From: Capitella teleta
Lineage: Eukaryota > Annelida > Polychaeta > Capitellidae
Reading direction: 5' to 3'
DNA length: 64,000 nt
NCBI GenBank assembly: GCA_000328365.1
Contig: KB311872.1
Coordinates: forward strand, 806,653-870,652
A model generated the notes under the pieces. That model had not been told where the DNA came from. It saw only the letters and a program-made list of their open reading frames with translations, and did not search any database. The position numbers were made by a program, and so were the translations under genes. Positions 1-33,006 of the stretch are shown here, piece after piece. The first letter of the stretch is position 1. Each line of letters opens with the position of its first letter.

Positions 1-846
1 AAAGTGATAGCGAAAGATCGCGCTGCTGGTTGCAAGGAATTCCTCGAATATTTAAATAAAGACTTTGTGGTGAGTTCAATTAATTGCTCCATATTTTTGT
101 TACTTGGTTAATTTGTAGACCATCAATAAAAGTGGTGATATTCTGCTGTCTGTTTTAACAAAAACGCAGATGCGAAAACTTGTTGATCGAATTATCGATG
201 GTGAGCAGTTCAAATCTCCTTGTGGCATTCGCTCACTCTCCAAGGTATTCTTCTTTTGATCAAGTCAATTAATCATTAATTATATGTCTTCCCTGCTTTC
301 AGTATCACCTAAGGAAACCATATTCCATTAAATTGGGGAGTCAGCAATTCAGTGTTGCGTATAATTGTGCAGAGTCAAGAAGCGGATGCTTCGGAGGAAA
401 TTCAAATTGGCAAGGCCCAGTATGGATGCCAGGTCAGTCCATCATTTAATCATTCACTCATTCAATTATTCATATGTTTCCAGTGAATTATCTTCTTCTG
501 GAGTCCCTGCGTGCCATCGGTTCCTTCTATGGGGGGGACTTTAGCGTTGCATCTGGCAAAGATTTATCAAGCATCGTTGGAAATCTCCAAGAAAACGTTA
601 TATCAAATTTCCTTCCCCAGAATGGGAACATTCCTGCTCAAGGTATTTTGATTACATAATAATGCAACCACAGGCTGTTCTTGTATACTGAATTTGTGTA
701 CGATTCTGGTTGCAGGCAGGAATGACTTGCACAAGTTTTACGAGTTCTTTGACGGGGACAATGGAAGGGGGTGTGGGGCGTCTCATCAGACGGGATGGAC
801 CGCTCTCATTGCCAACATGGTGACAGATCGAGCGTCATTCGGTTGA
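1..846 (+). CDS. GH63-like (YMR196W/MGH-type) glycoside hydrolase, C-terminal part
   Basis: This is the 3' end of a gene whose start lies before the window. Exons are 1-69, 119-244, 303-432, 484-642 and 716-846, all with GT-AG introns and consistent phase, ending in TGA at 844-846. The protein has the GH63-type (alpha/alpha)6-barrel C-terminal signatures: [16 protein letters not shown] spanning exons 3-4, and [16 protein letters not shown] near the end. Relatives are the fungal YMR196W-like proteins and bacterial mannosyl/glucosyl hydrolases of family GH63, which act on alpha-linked glycans; the substrate here is unknown. A polyadenylation hexamer AATAAA (846-851) shares its first A with the stop codon. 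Family assignment rests on motif memory, not a search. Confidence 0.8.
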
Positions 847-2016
847 ATAAAATCGATTTGGTGATCGCCTTTGACTGCCTATGTCTGTCCTTCCTGCCGT
901 TGCTGTGTTTTCAATGAATTTATGAATAATTATTTTTGTTTTAGGAAAGAAGATATATAAAGTTATAATTATATAAGCAAAACTATCAACGATTTGACGA
1001 TTGATGCTGATTTATTATGCATCAATGTGAATTTGTAACAATTTGATTGTTCATACTACTGTCTTTAGATCGATATGGATTTAATTCATGCAAACCATAA
1101 ATTGATACCTGTAATTTAAATTGTTCTTTTTTCTTTTCTTTAATTCTTGATTGAATGATGTCATATCTTGACAGGTCAGAAATGTGCAGATTATTTTATA
1201 TGAGTGCGGCTTGTGGCATGTGGGATGATGAATTACGAAGAGATTGTTTGATCCTATATATTACTATATATTGAGATGATCCTATATAGTATATACTGAG
1301 TAAACAGGATTATACATATAATTTCACGAGAGGAAACAGCCTAGAACCACGACTGAAACCATTCCACTTAATCATACGTTAAATTAAATATATTCAATGA
1401 AGCTTATCCATCGTCCGGGGCCCTGTTTGCCGCCAAAAGTGGAAATCTCGTGGGATGGTGAGTGCAATCCATATTATTTTAGATAAACCGGCATAAATGT
1501 TGATGGAATTGGAATAGAAGAGATAGGAATAGCCGCATGACATATCAGACTAACCATACCAAGTATTGATTTCTCTTATCTTTGCGTCATTTTTACACTG
1601 CATAGCACCTTTGGAAAACAATGAGATCTGTATATATAATCATAATTTTATATTTATTTATATATTGTTACACATTTCTGGCTATACTTGCCGTATATAA
1701 TTATCTATGTACAAGTTTTGGCTATCTCAGTGGACTATTGTTGAGAGCAGCGTATGCGTTTGATATTAATAGGATTAAATAATGTAAAAAGGGTACAAAT
1801 TGAGGCGCGCATAAATGACAGTTCATAAATGGGAGCGACTACAAATGCGTGGGAGGCAAAGGAAAGCGCGCACGATTCCCTGGGGCGTCGTCGCACCGTC
1901 TACTCGTGCACTGCTGCACAATGCGTCTGCGCAGTGACCCGATCATGGCCGCTGAGCTGCAAGTCGACCGATGAAAAAGCTGATGTTTTGAGCCTCTGTA
2001 ACAGGCAAGCAGCGAA
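847..2016. other. Intergenic region and NF1 upstream region
   Basis: No gene is recognisable between the GH63-like stop and the NF1 start codon. The first half is AT-rich. A degenerate MITE copy is at about 1415-1740 (listed separately). From about 1800 to 2016 the composition turns GC-rich with several CpGs, which would suit a TATA-less promoter and 5' UTR of NF1. No TATA box is evident. Short open frames here (1829-2059 +, 1839-2024 -) overlap the start of NF1 in other frames and are not believed. Confidence 0.4.
1415..1740 (+). repeat. MITE family A, degenerate copy 1
   Basis: It shares landmarks in the same order with the copy at 29245-29519: GCCGCCAAAAGT near the left end, GGAATTGGAATAGAA and GATAGGAATA in the middle, then TCTCTTATCTTTGCG and a TTTTACACT block. 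The right end is unclear. Better-preserved copies end in ACTTTTGACCCACTCTGT, a mariner/Tc1-like terminus. No coding capacity. Confidence 0.5.
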
Positions 2017-17888
<15,872 letters not shown>

Positions 17889-18749
17889 GCAAGCCAGATT
17901 GTGTTCAATATATTTCGTATATAAGTTATTTACTGTTGTCACATTTATTTTGTATTTTGAGAGAAAAAGAAAGTTTTTTTTTTTAAGGGGTGGTGGGGTA
18001 TTGAAAAACAAAATCCCTACTCATGGTCCTAAATTAATACGAAATATTTTTTTATTTTTTTTATTTTTTTTTTCCCCTTCATGTTTTTGGAGTTTTAAAG
18101 AAATAATTTTAATCACGATTTCATTCAAATAAGAGAATTTGTTTTATCGTGTTCACGGTCGATCTCATACTCGTTTTGTACGACAATCGCTGTTTTTGAG
18201 AATTTTGTTTTGTTTTATTGAAGAATCTCAGTGACAATAAGTGGTACAATCTTGTTTTTTTTTCTCTGTATGTTCTTCAAAGAGAAGAAAATCTATTCTA
18301 GGAGTTTGATGTTATGTCACTGCTTGCCATATCAACAGACAACAACCACAAACATTTCAATACTAGCTCCTCTTCTATGAAAGAAATACTTGAAAATGTT
18401 GAATTTTATATTCTACTTGGGCATTTCGGGGTTCTCCATTCTCCAGACTTGAAGATTTGCACGTTCGACTTTTTTTCCTATATCCTTGCCTGGCACGTGT
18501 TTTAGTGTTGGCAGAGATTTTATTATTATTATTTCAAATCCTCACTTGAACTCGCGTTGCATGGTTCCTTTATATTCGTCGCTATTTTGTGGCATGTTGT
18601 GAGATTCCTTTTTGAGTGAATGTGTTTTAATTGTTGAATCATGAAGTTCAGGAACACCCGTTGGAAAGATACAACAAAAGCTAATAAAGATGAAAAACAT
18701 TTTTGTGTGTCTGAAGTGTACGTGGTTTTTGTCTCTTTTTTTTCTTTCA
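17889..18749. other. Convergent 3' UTRs of NF1 and SLC13 gene 1
   Basis: This stretch between two stop codons is T-rich on the plus strand. A plus-strand AATAAA is at 18683-18688, about 800 nt after the NF1 stop and only about 60 nt from the stop codon of the opposing gene. A minus-strand AATAAA (TTTATT on plus) is near 18517. If these are the signals used, the two transcripts overlap tail to tail. No coding sequence is seen. Confidence 0.5.
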
Positions 18750-24157
<5,408 letters not shown>

Positions 24158-25745
24158 CGTGCACCAACAAAGCCGTCACTCAAGCTGCTACTAGTATCTC
24201 AAGCACTATTACCGCCAAAGAATACGCACGAGTGTTTATAATTGATTGTGAATTGATTCTCCGGGTTTGGGTGATAAGAATCTAAATGATTGATAACGTT
24301 CTTGCTATCCTGTTGATGGTGCTGGTGGATCGTTCTTAATTGTGACACTCGCTCGGAGGACGATTCAAAGAACAGATGAATGGATTACGACACAAGTGTA
24401 GAAGTGTTTGAATTAATATAATTGTATTCATCGGTCGATTCATCCTCGGATATCAATGTTATCCCCACAATTAGGACTATTCTTGCATCGTCCTGTGAGA
24501 AGTATCACTAAGGGTGAACATCTTATGGGGATGTCAAGATGATGGACAATGAAAAGGATAGCGTTGCGCATGCGCGAGCAGACTGCACATCTGGAAGCTG
24601 CAACATATCTCTCTACATGGACACCCGGGACCCATGCATCTCCGAGAAAGAAAATAATCAACACGATCGTCAATGAGTGGAACATTAGAAGGTATACACA
24701 ATGCACTCACCCATACGCGTTACACAAGTCTTGTCGTCCCTTGGGAGCCCACTTTATCCCCGGTTTAAAACCACTCAACCAGGAAATACTCGTCCATGAG
24801 CAATTCGAAATTGAACGCAGCGCCCACATCAGCCGCATCGAAATCGGACTTTGGACTCGCATTAAAGAGCTGAGTCTCCACATTCCTTGTTTTAACCCTA
24901 TATAGTGACGCCAAGTTCGCAAACCAATCGATCGCACACTCGTGAATATTGGCCGGATTTCATGAACGTAGCTCAGTCTAACCAAGTAAAACTTATTCTT
25001 ACAAGGGTTAGTTTAAGACTAACTGCAAAATCTGCCGCAATAACTCTAGCAATACTTATGGCTACACATACTAGACGAGTATAGATCATCTAAGTATAAG
25101 TGTCACAATTTCATCTACTCCAAGGATCTCGGAGAAAACAAAACTGGTGAAGAATTTATCTCACGAAGAACTTGTTTCTATTTTTTTTTTTTTTTCCAGT
25201 GGGTAAATCATTGTGATACAATGCCACCATATATGTACATGTACCCCTTTTCTTTTCTTAGTTTCTGCTCGTTATGTTTCGTTGTTCATCGCCATTAAAA
25301 TATGAGAGTTCTTTTCCCGAATATAATTAGAATCCTATATATGGTTATCCTATATAACCATATAAGCAGGAAAACTCTTAGCAAGTACGTCTGAAAGAAA
25401 ACCAGTCCCCACAGAATGAAATAGTTCAACCCAGATGGAGTTCTTCACACTAATTACAGCCCCAACTCCCTCTCTCGACGCCCTGTCGTATTCAAAGACA
25501 CTGGGGACTCATGATTGAGCAACACATCGCCAGGCACATCTGTCACATCACCATGGCTACTTACCGAAAAAAAAAATAAAATAAAATAAAGTGAAACGGC
25601 GACCTGTCGTGAATTTGGTAATGTTTGAATGGCAAATGTTTGCTTTATTTCTAAGAATTTCATAAACAGTACATGATGCAATGGGTCCAGACTCTGACAT
25701 TTCCTGGCAAGTTGCTGCATTAGTTGAGGGTGGAAGGGAAGTGGA
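24158..25745. other. Region between the two SLC13 genes
   Basis: It should contain the promoter of gene 1 and the 3' UTR of gene 2. No gene is certain. On the minus strand between about 24780 and 24960, one frame reads like a real protein (AADVGAAFNFELLMDEYFLV) before a stop, and may be an exon or pseudogene remnant. A minus-strand frame at 24440-24706 starts with a hydrophobic stretch and has several cysteines, but nothing supports it further. Confidence 0.35.
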
Positions 25746-28700
25746 TTAAAAAGTGGCCGAAGAATTGACAGCTACGTCCCAAGGGATGACGTCAGTGTTG
25801 AAGAAGATGGACGCCCAGGTTTCGTTGGCCAACGTCAAGACGAACACACTGGCGAAGTTTAGAATGAAACCTGTCTTTGCCTGTTGAAATGGTATAAGTG
25901 GGTTGAAGATGGAGAATGAGATGATGAAGAGAATGAGAGTGGTGGGACTCACCATATCGACAACTCTAACCCGACCGAAAGAAAAAGCAATAGCATTTGG
26001 CGGTGTCGATACCGGAAGCATGAAAGCGAAGGACGTTGCTATGGCGATGGGGAACATCAGGTAGAGCGGGCTTTTGCCCATACTCAGCGACTACACAACA
26101 CCATTAATTAATCATTGCACTCGTTACAGTAAGTACTCAAACCATTTCAGCCATTATCGGCATTAGCAGTGTACATGATGCCGTATTACTGGTCACTTCT
26201 GTCAGCATTGCCACCAAGAAACTCAGGATGAGCACCACTGACCAATCGGAGAGAGCCTCAAACACCCCCAGTTGTTTTCCAAGCCATTCGGACAAACCCG
26301 ATTTCTGAATGATGATCGATAATTTTATGTAAAACGAGGAATCCGCGTGATCCTATAGCACCGACCGTCACAGCGTCCGCGAGGGCGAAGCCGCCGCCCA
26401 ACAGGATGAGAGTGCCCCACGGCATCCGCCTCTGCAGAGTACCCCAGTCCATCAGAGGTTCCACTTTCGGGTGGCCATCTGAGGAGGTGGGCTGTCCATT
26501 AGGTCAAGTTTGCCAATGGCCGGACTAACCTTTGTTCCAGATGTCTGCTGATGGAAGCTCACTTGGTATCATGAAAAGTAGGCATGCGACCAGCCATGCA
26601 GGTACCGAGTCCTTTGTGAAGCTATGTTATCAACATGAATGCAGTTCACATGAGCATTGAAATGGAATGCTCACCCTGCTGGTAAAGTCTCGGACCATCC
26701 ACTGAGGAAGTCTGGAGCCCTGAAGAACCAGAGCAGGACGAGCAGGACGAACAAAACAGCAACTGCTGCCTCGGAAAATCTGCAACCGAAACACAATTCC
26801 AAGAAACAAGCCACTGCTTCAATCTCACTTCATTGGACCCAATTTGGCGTATTCATTGTCGATGAGACGCTTGACGCCATCGTCTCTGGTCGCTCGTTGC
26901 CTATCTCGACAACAGCAAAAGGTTTTTCTGCAGTTTATAAATAAAACAGAGCTGTTGATCATCGAACAATTATCCTGTGAACTCACTTGCAACCGATGTA
27001 CATGATTTGCATCCAGAACCATACAATGGCGAAAACCATGACGCTGACTGGAAGGGCATACACCAGCCACGAAGGGAAGTGTATAGGTGATTTCAGACCT
27101 TTTCCTTCCCATAATCTGGTCAGGGAAGGAAGCAATGAAAGGTGGAATTTAAACGGAGTAACACCCACTTATCGACCTCGCCTTTCATGATTAGATTGTG
27201 CCGGTCATCGTGGCTATGCCTCCGATGTTGGACGAATACGCCACGCACAGGGTCAAGGCTTTGGCGATTTTCTGAAACTCATCCTTCTCCTCCTGTGATA
27301 CTGTTTCCGGTTCCTTGCAACAAGGCAAGGTTACTTGGCTGCAACATCAAGGTTAGACTTTATTTTAATACGTTGAATGCGCTCTTCAGTTCTTTGATGT
27401 GTTATTACTTGTAAATGATATAATAGTGAAGGATTTATGATTTTTTATTTTATTTTTTATTTTCAAAGCATGCATTCATAGTATTCTTGTCTTTTCAGCT
27501 TTCAGTGTCAAAGTGAAGATCCAATTAGGTGATACCTATGCGAGACAGGGAGTTCGCTTGTCCCAGGATCTTCAGCTACGATGAAATGAATCTCATTCTC
27601 GGATTCCCTGGAAACGAGGAGAGGTGAACAAGAAGAAATGGACGCCATGGACACCTACTTATTCTCGTTCAATTCGAGTCCTTCGTTGGTGTGACCCTTT
27701 TCGGTAATTTCATCTGGACAGAGGAACACAAATCCGTTATTTTTAGGTTTAAATATAGGCTTATATATAAAGTGAACTCTAAGTTAGAGGCTATATCATT
27801 GATTGGGAACACTTTGTCATCTATTTCAATCTCAAAGCATTTGCCAGCTGTTCGATCTTGACACTATTTCCTTGGTGGGAATTCCCTCTGCAACTGACAG
27901 CATAGTTATACAGACTGGGCCAAAAGTAGTCTATCCAATCCATGTTAACGATTTCAATGCTTTTCAATGGCGCTACGCATTTCTGAGAAAGTGTTACAAA
28001 ATACGTCGAAGTGTAAAAACCACGCAAGAAAGGAGAAATGTATATTTTGTATTGTTATAGTCCAACATTTCATGTTGCTATTCCTATCATTTCTATTCCA
28101 GTTTCATTAACGTTGATACAGATTTATTAATTTGTTATTAATAGAGTGCATTCAACATTCGGCGATATTTTCATTTTTGGCGGCAAACAGGGCCTCGGAC
28201 CATGGATAGGCAATATTGCACCAATAATATAAAGGCAACGCTCTAGCACTATTCTTTTTGTTTGCGAGTGCTGCTGCTTGGATTAGAGCACTAATGTTTA
28301 TCTCCTAAATCAAATCAAATCAGAGTTTTATTGAAACGCCATACAAAAGAGGACGTTCCATAATGCTCGTTCAGGGGCTCATCTGACTCTCTTCGCGATC
28401 ACACACCACTCGCATTTAAATGTTCCTCCCTCATTCAAAATTGACGTTTTAATCGATTTTTGGGCAGAATAAGTTAGTCAATTCATACCAGGTAGTTATT
28501 TTTGGAATAGTTGGTCAATTTTAGCCCATATTTAAAAGTTTTGTTTTAAAGATGGGGTCGCCTGCATAGACTACTTTTGGCCCACTCTGTATAATTAAGA
28601 ACCGAACCTTTCTTCCTATGTTCGGGATCCAGTTGGTCGAGCACAGCTTCGACCAGAGGCAGCATCATGCCCGCCGTGGCCGTGTTCGAGATCCACATGG

Positions 28701-31035
28701 AGAGGAACCACGTAGGTAGCATGAAGCCAAGCAGCAACCTGCAACCATACTGAATCATAACGCACTCTCTTTCATAACGCACTCACCATTTGGTTTCGGT
28801 TCCCACGCCTTTCAGCACGAGCAGCGCAATACGTGTATGCAGTTCGCATTTCTCGATAGCAATTGCGACCACTAAGCCCCCCATGAACATCATGGTTATT
28901 TCCTGCAAACATTTTGGAGGAGGAGGTTATTACAGGGTAGAGCATATAGCTGAAGAGGGTGGCATATCGCCGCTCGTTGAGGCGATGATGCGGGCTGACT
29001 CTTCTTAATGAGGGTGACCGACGATTTAACGAGCTTAACTACTTTAATTACACAACAAATACTTCCTGGAGGCAGCTATATTGCAATAGCTTAAAAAAAA
29101 ATAAAATATATATATATATATNTCTGATAATNNNNNNNNNNNNNNNNNNNNNNNNNNNNNNNNNNNNNNNNNNNNNNNNNNTGCGAGATAGATTCCTAAA
29201 TTAATTATTATTTATGTGTAAAATGAATCCGATCCATATGGTACTCAGTGGCCCAATTTGCCGCCAAAAGTCAAACTATCGCCGAATACCGGGTGCACTT
29301 TATTAATTGAGACAAATCGGCACCAATGTCGATGAAATTGGAATAGAAATGATAGGAATAACAGACTAATTATACCACGTATTCTTTTCTCTTATCTTTG
29401 CGGGTATTTTACACTATAGCTGCGATCTGTTTTGTAACAAATTCGCGGAAAAGTGCAGCTACACAGAAAAGCATTAATTGAAATCATGTATTCGATAGAC
29501 TACTTTTGACCCACTCTGTTAATTAAGTAATTAATTAAGTAATTAATCAATTATTAATTAAATGATATTAATTAAATAATTAGTTAAGTAATATTAAAGG
29601 GATGGGGAACTGAATTTTAAGTGATGTTCTATTGACTCATAGCACCAATTGATAGCATTCCGTGCCAAAAACACCATGCCTGGATGCAAGCGTAAGGAAA
29701 TAATGCATTCCGAATATCGGGGTTAGCATTGAGCCTATGGAAGAATGGCTTCCATTACGAAGTATAGGAGGCAAACGTCAGCTGAAGGCTTGCCGTGATT
29801 GGTCCCGTTCCCCTCGTGAAGCTATCGATTTCAGCCAATCTAAGCAGAGCATCTTCGCCATAAAAGGACATCTTTGTTGTTTACGAAACGAAAGCGCATG
29901 CGTGGTGCACTCTGGCTGACCTTTTTACTGTTTCAGGATGAGAATCATGGTAGGTGTCCTAAAAAATCGCTTGTTAAAATAAGAAAAATAGCGAAAACTA
30001 TTTTTTTTCGCGCCTGACTGGTGGCAAAATGATTATTCTATCCATTTCCGAAAAGAAAATAAAAAAATATCCAGGGGTTTAGTCGCAGGACACGCTGATA
30101 TGACGAGGCCCATTGTAAAAGATGTAAAAGATGGGCCTCATCCCGCGAAATCGTTAGGGATGATATTCCTTGTGTGGGCCAGGCATAGGAATCATTCTTG
30201 GTGCATCAAATAACGACTCAAAGTCCATTTTTAACCAGTTCTCCCTCCCTTTAATTAACCAATTAATTAATTAACTGTTTGAATAATTAATTACTCAATT
30301 AATTAAATAATTAATTAAATAATTATTAGTTTATACATAGAGTGGGTCGAATTAAGTGATTGATTAAGTGATTGATTAATTAAGTGATTGGTTGATTGAT
30401 TAAGTAATTAATTACTTTAATTATTTAATTACTTACGACCACCTCATCGATTTGGTAAAACTGGTTAAATTTGAGCTGCCCTGCTTGGAACAGTATTCAA
30501 TAATATTCTCCATAATGGTTACTCCGCAATCAATATTGACCCTGCTGCCTCATTACCTTGCTGTAATTGACGACCACCTCATCGATTTTGAGGACTCCCA
30601 GCATCGGGAAGAGGAAGAGCGGAATGAGGGCCGTGACGGGCATGGGCACCGCCTCCGTGCACCAGTACGTGGCCATGAGCAGCAGACAGTAGCCGGCCAT
30701 GGCCGCCTGAAAAACAACTCATTGAAATGTGTGAATCCGCATATCTGTGCTATATATTAGTCATGTCATAATATCTAAATTATATCAGCCATTTCACTTT
30801 TTTGTTGTCCAAAAACTTTGATATAGTTGTGCTCATTACACTTCTTGCGTGATTGATGGTTTGTACATGACCCATTCTTATATAGATTACGTAGAGAAAC
30901 TGCGGTTGATATATTCATATGACGATTGTTTGAATATATTGACTTCTAATTAATACTTAATCGAGTATATAGCCTCACCTTGCCATCGACGACCAGAGGC
31001 AACGGTAGGAGAAGCAGCGGCGTCAGATACAACAT
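25746..31035 (-). CDS. SLC13-family cotransporter, gene 2, with a frame-breaking 7-nt gap
   Basis: Fifteen exons, complement of 30979-31035, 30557-30706, 28787-28902, 28608-28738, 27659-27713, 27536-27607, 27169-27338, 26987-27115, 26829-26927, 26675-26779, 26530-26621, 26366-26478, 26143-26304, 25953-26090 and 25746-25880. Exon lengths 150, 116, 129, 105, 162 and 138 are identical to those of gene 1, so the two are tandem duplicates. SNTA, TSNTA and TPPNA are intact. In exon 7, near 27214, seven bases present in gene 1 are absent exactly in TGTSPN, so the frame shifts and stops at once. With those bases the product would be about 576 residues. Everything downstream is intact, so this is a very young pseudogene, a polymorphism or an assembly error. 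The first exon is short ([14 protein letters not shown]) with an in-frame stop just upstream. Intron 2 holds two MITEs and a gap of Ns. Confidence 0.88.
27908..28200 (-). repeat. MITE family A, copy 2 (inverted)
   Basis: It begins CAGACTGGGCCAAAAGTAGT and ends with GGCGGCAAACAGGGCC, the reverse of the copies at 1415 and 29245, with the diagnostic CCTATCATTTCTATTCCA block between. It lies in intron 4 of SLC13 gene 2. Confidence 0.65.
28432..28592. repeat. Mariner-like MITE family B, copy 1
   Basis: It shares CAGGTAGTTATTTTTGGAA, ATTTTAGCC and the terminal GACTACTTTTGGCCCACT with 49117-49330. The left boundary is approximate. It is in intron 4 of SLC13 gene 2, with its right end only 16 nt from exon 4. 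Confidence 0.5.
29122..29181. other. Assembly gap
   Basis: One N at 29122 and 50 Ns at 29132-29181, next to a TA dinucleotide tract, within intron 2 of SLC13 gene 2. The true length of missing sequence is unknown. Confidence 0.98.
29245..29519 (+). repeat. MITE family A, copy 3 (best preserved)
   Basis: It starts CAGTGGCCCAATTTGCCGCC and ends ACTTTTGACCCACTCTGT; the ends are imperfect inverted repeats of one another. At 275 bp with no coding capacity it fits a mariner/Tc1-type MITE. Confidence 0.65.
29594..30254. mobile_element. TTAA-flanked MITE, copy 2 (661 bp, inverted)
   Basis: This is the reverse complement of the element at 3323-4028 with very few mismatches and one internal deletion of roughly 45-50 bp. 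It is flanked by TTAA on both sides and lies in an AT-rich TTAATTAA-type tract, an expected target for TTAA-specific insertion. Confidence 0.82.
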
Positions 31036-32105
31036 TCATTGGTTTCTATAATATAGCAAGAAACGCAGAGTGTTACGGCAGCAGTTTGCCATCTTGATAT
31101 TATGTCTTCCTGGTTAGGCAGGCATCAAATCGAATGTGTGTGTGTGTGCATTCCGTGTCGATCTTATCAGATAAATCGCGGTGTGATCCGATTTTATAGC
31201 GAGGAGTTTGATACCAGTAAAACTTCCGTGGCTAATATTTATTATTTGGTTTTAGTCTTTCGAAACGCCTTGAGAGTACTTGGTCGACTCTTCAGTGGCC
31301 TTTTAATATGCGGTTCCATATGATTATATTTGCAGTACTAAGTGCAAGCTAAATTTGCGTAGGTTCAACTGGCAATCTCAATTTATAAACGAAAATTGTA
31401 AATATGACCGATCCGTATTTATGGCTCGAGAATGTTCTTTCAATTTATGCAACGGAAAGGGATGAATTGGCAAATTACGTAATTCGAAATTCATGGATAA
31501 ACTACACGCATTACACTAATCAACGAAGCTTAGGGCACCGAACGTGACCAAATAAAGCACAAGATGGAAAAAGCACCTCAAAAATAGAACAAAAATTGAA
31601 CTAAATTCACTTAACACGAGAAACTTGGGACCATTATGGACATTAAACAAGCAACATATTTCACGTATGTTATGTATACACAAGTTGTACATCCACAATG
31701 GAGAAGTTTAATTAAGCAATCGCGGCAGCTAGTCGATCTTCTCCAATCCAGGAACTCAGTTTAGCCGTCCAGGGGCCTGTGTTTGTGATGACCGTTCCAT
31801 CAAATGTAACCGGTAATGCCTATGGCATAATTATGCACCGAGTGACATCCAACGTTGATGGTTCTTGAGAACTTGGTGAGCTTTGGTCAAGTCAATCACC
31901 TGCCGATATAAATCACGACACATCGAAGAAAAATCATGCTATAAACGTAGAAAAAAAATGGACATATGTACATGTAAAGATTTATTAATTATGGAGAGGA
32001 CAGTAAACCGACAAGGCTAAAGAAAAACTCGATCGCACGCTACAGGTGAATGAGTTGGTTTCACTCGAATAAAAGACGGAGCGGCAGACTGCATCCTCAT
32101 TCGTC
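31036..32105. other. Intergenic region with coding-like minus-strand segments
   Basis: This is the upstream region of SLC13 gene 2 and of the chitin-binding gene. On the minus strand 31712-31819 reads in one frame as LPVTFDGTVITNTGPW, then WIGEDRLAAAIA and a stop, just after a CATAG acceptor. 31840-31899, after CGGCAG, reads VIDLTKAHQVLKNHQ. The two segments may belong to a remnant or an unrecognised gene. The rest shows nothing I can support. Confidence 0.3.
32068..32075 (+). promoter_or_regulatory. TATA-like box of the chitin-binding gene
   Basis: AATAAAAG sits 31-38 nt before the start codon at 32106. The implied transcription start near 32098 leaves a very short leader. Position and sequence only. 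Confidence 0.35.
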
Positions 32106-32706
32106 ATGAGATCATTGCTCATTCAGTTCGCCATCTGTGCCTTGGCCAGCGCCATCACGAGCCAGCACATCAGCTACCAGCCAGCCGAGTCTGGACCGAA
32201 CAAGGCGACCCCTCAGTATACCCACAGAGCAGTGTACAAAGGCCAATACAGCGGTTAGTAGTACACTCTGTATTATTATTGGTTTCGTCGATGTCGTCGT
32301 TTCAGGTGAATGCGCCACTGATGGTTTCTACTACAACGACGCCTCTTCGTTTGTGATCTGCTCCAACGGCAATGCCTTCATACAACCATGTGCTCTTGGG
32401 AGCCAGAACTCCGCCCACAATTACCAACATGGCACGGCTTACAACTTCAATGAATTCTGCGATTTCAACCTACTGGACGCTGGCTACGCCCACCAACGCG
32501 ACGATGCTGCTTACGGCTCCCAACTGACGCCCAGCGAAGTGGTCAGTTGTCAATTCCATTGAGCACTGTGTGCATTGTGGTCGATCTCTCTGCAGAAGCC
32601 AGCCAATAAATATGGTGGATATACGGAAGAGGCCTATGGTGGAGAGTACCAAGAGAGAGGCCGCAGACCATACGAAACACAGGAAGATCGCCACGCTGCA
32701 CACTGA
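32106..32706 (+). CDS. Secreted peritrophin-like chitin-binding (CBM14-type) protein
   Basis: Three exons, 32106-32253, 32306-32541 and 32596-32706, give 164 residues. Residues 1-18 form a signal peptide (LLIQFAICALASAITS). Residues about 51-105 resemble a type-2 chitin-binding domain: CATDGFYYND, then SSFVICSNGNAF, PCALGSQN and NFNEFCDF. Only four of the usual six cysteines are seen, so there may be two disulfides instead of three, or altered binding. The tail is rich in Gly, Tyr, Glu and Arg. It likely works outside the cell in a cuticle, gut lining or mucus layer. A possible ATTAAA polyadenylation signal follows at about 32718. Confidence 0.85.
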
Positions 32707-33006
32707 GTGATCTCTGATTAAAATATCACCAGAAACTCTATACATTCTCTTTTCGTCTCATTTGAAAACTTTGAAAACATTTTGAAAACTAATCAAATTA
32801 ATTGATTTGCTTATTGATTAATCTAAAACATTTTTCTTTTACAAAATCGGGCACAGATTTGTTAATAATCAAGGGTCCCTCAAATAAACACACACACATA
32901 TTGAAAATGTATTTTAATAAATTCATTTTTTTTAATGAATGAATCCATGGGATTATCATATATTATAAATGGGTGGCACCATAATTATTTAGCATATTCC
33001 AACACG

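Noticed and set aside
24440-24706. Minus-strand frame with a hydrophobic start and several cysteines
   Set aside because: It could be a small secreted peptide, but there is no promoter, homology or cysteine pattern I recognise.
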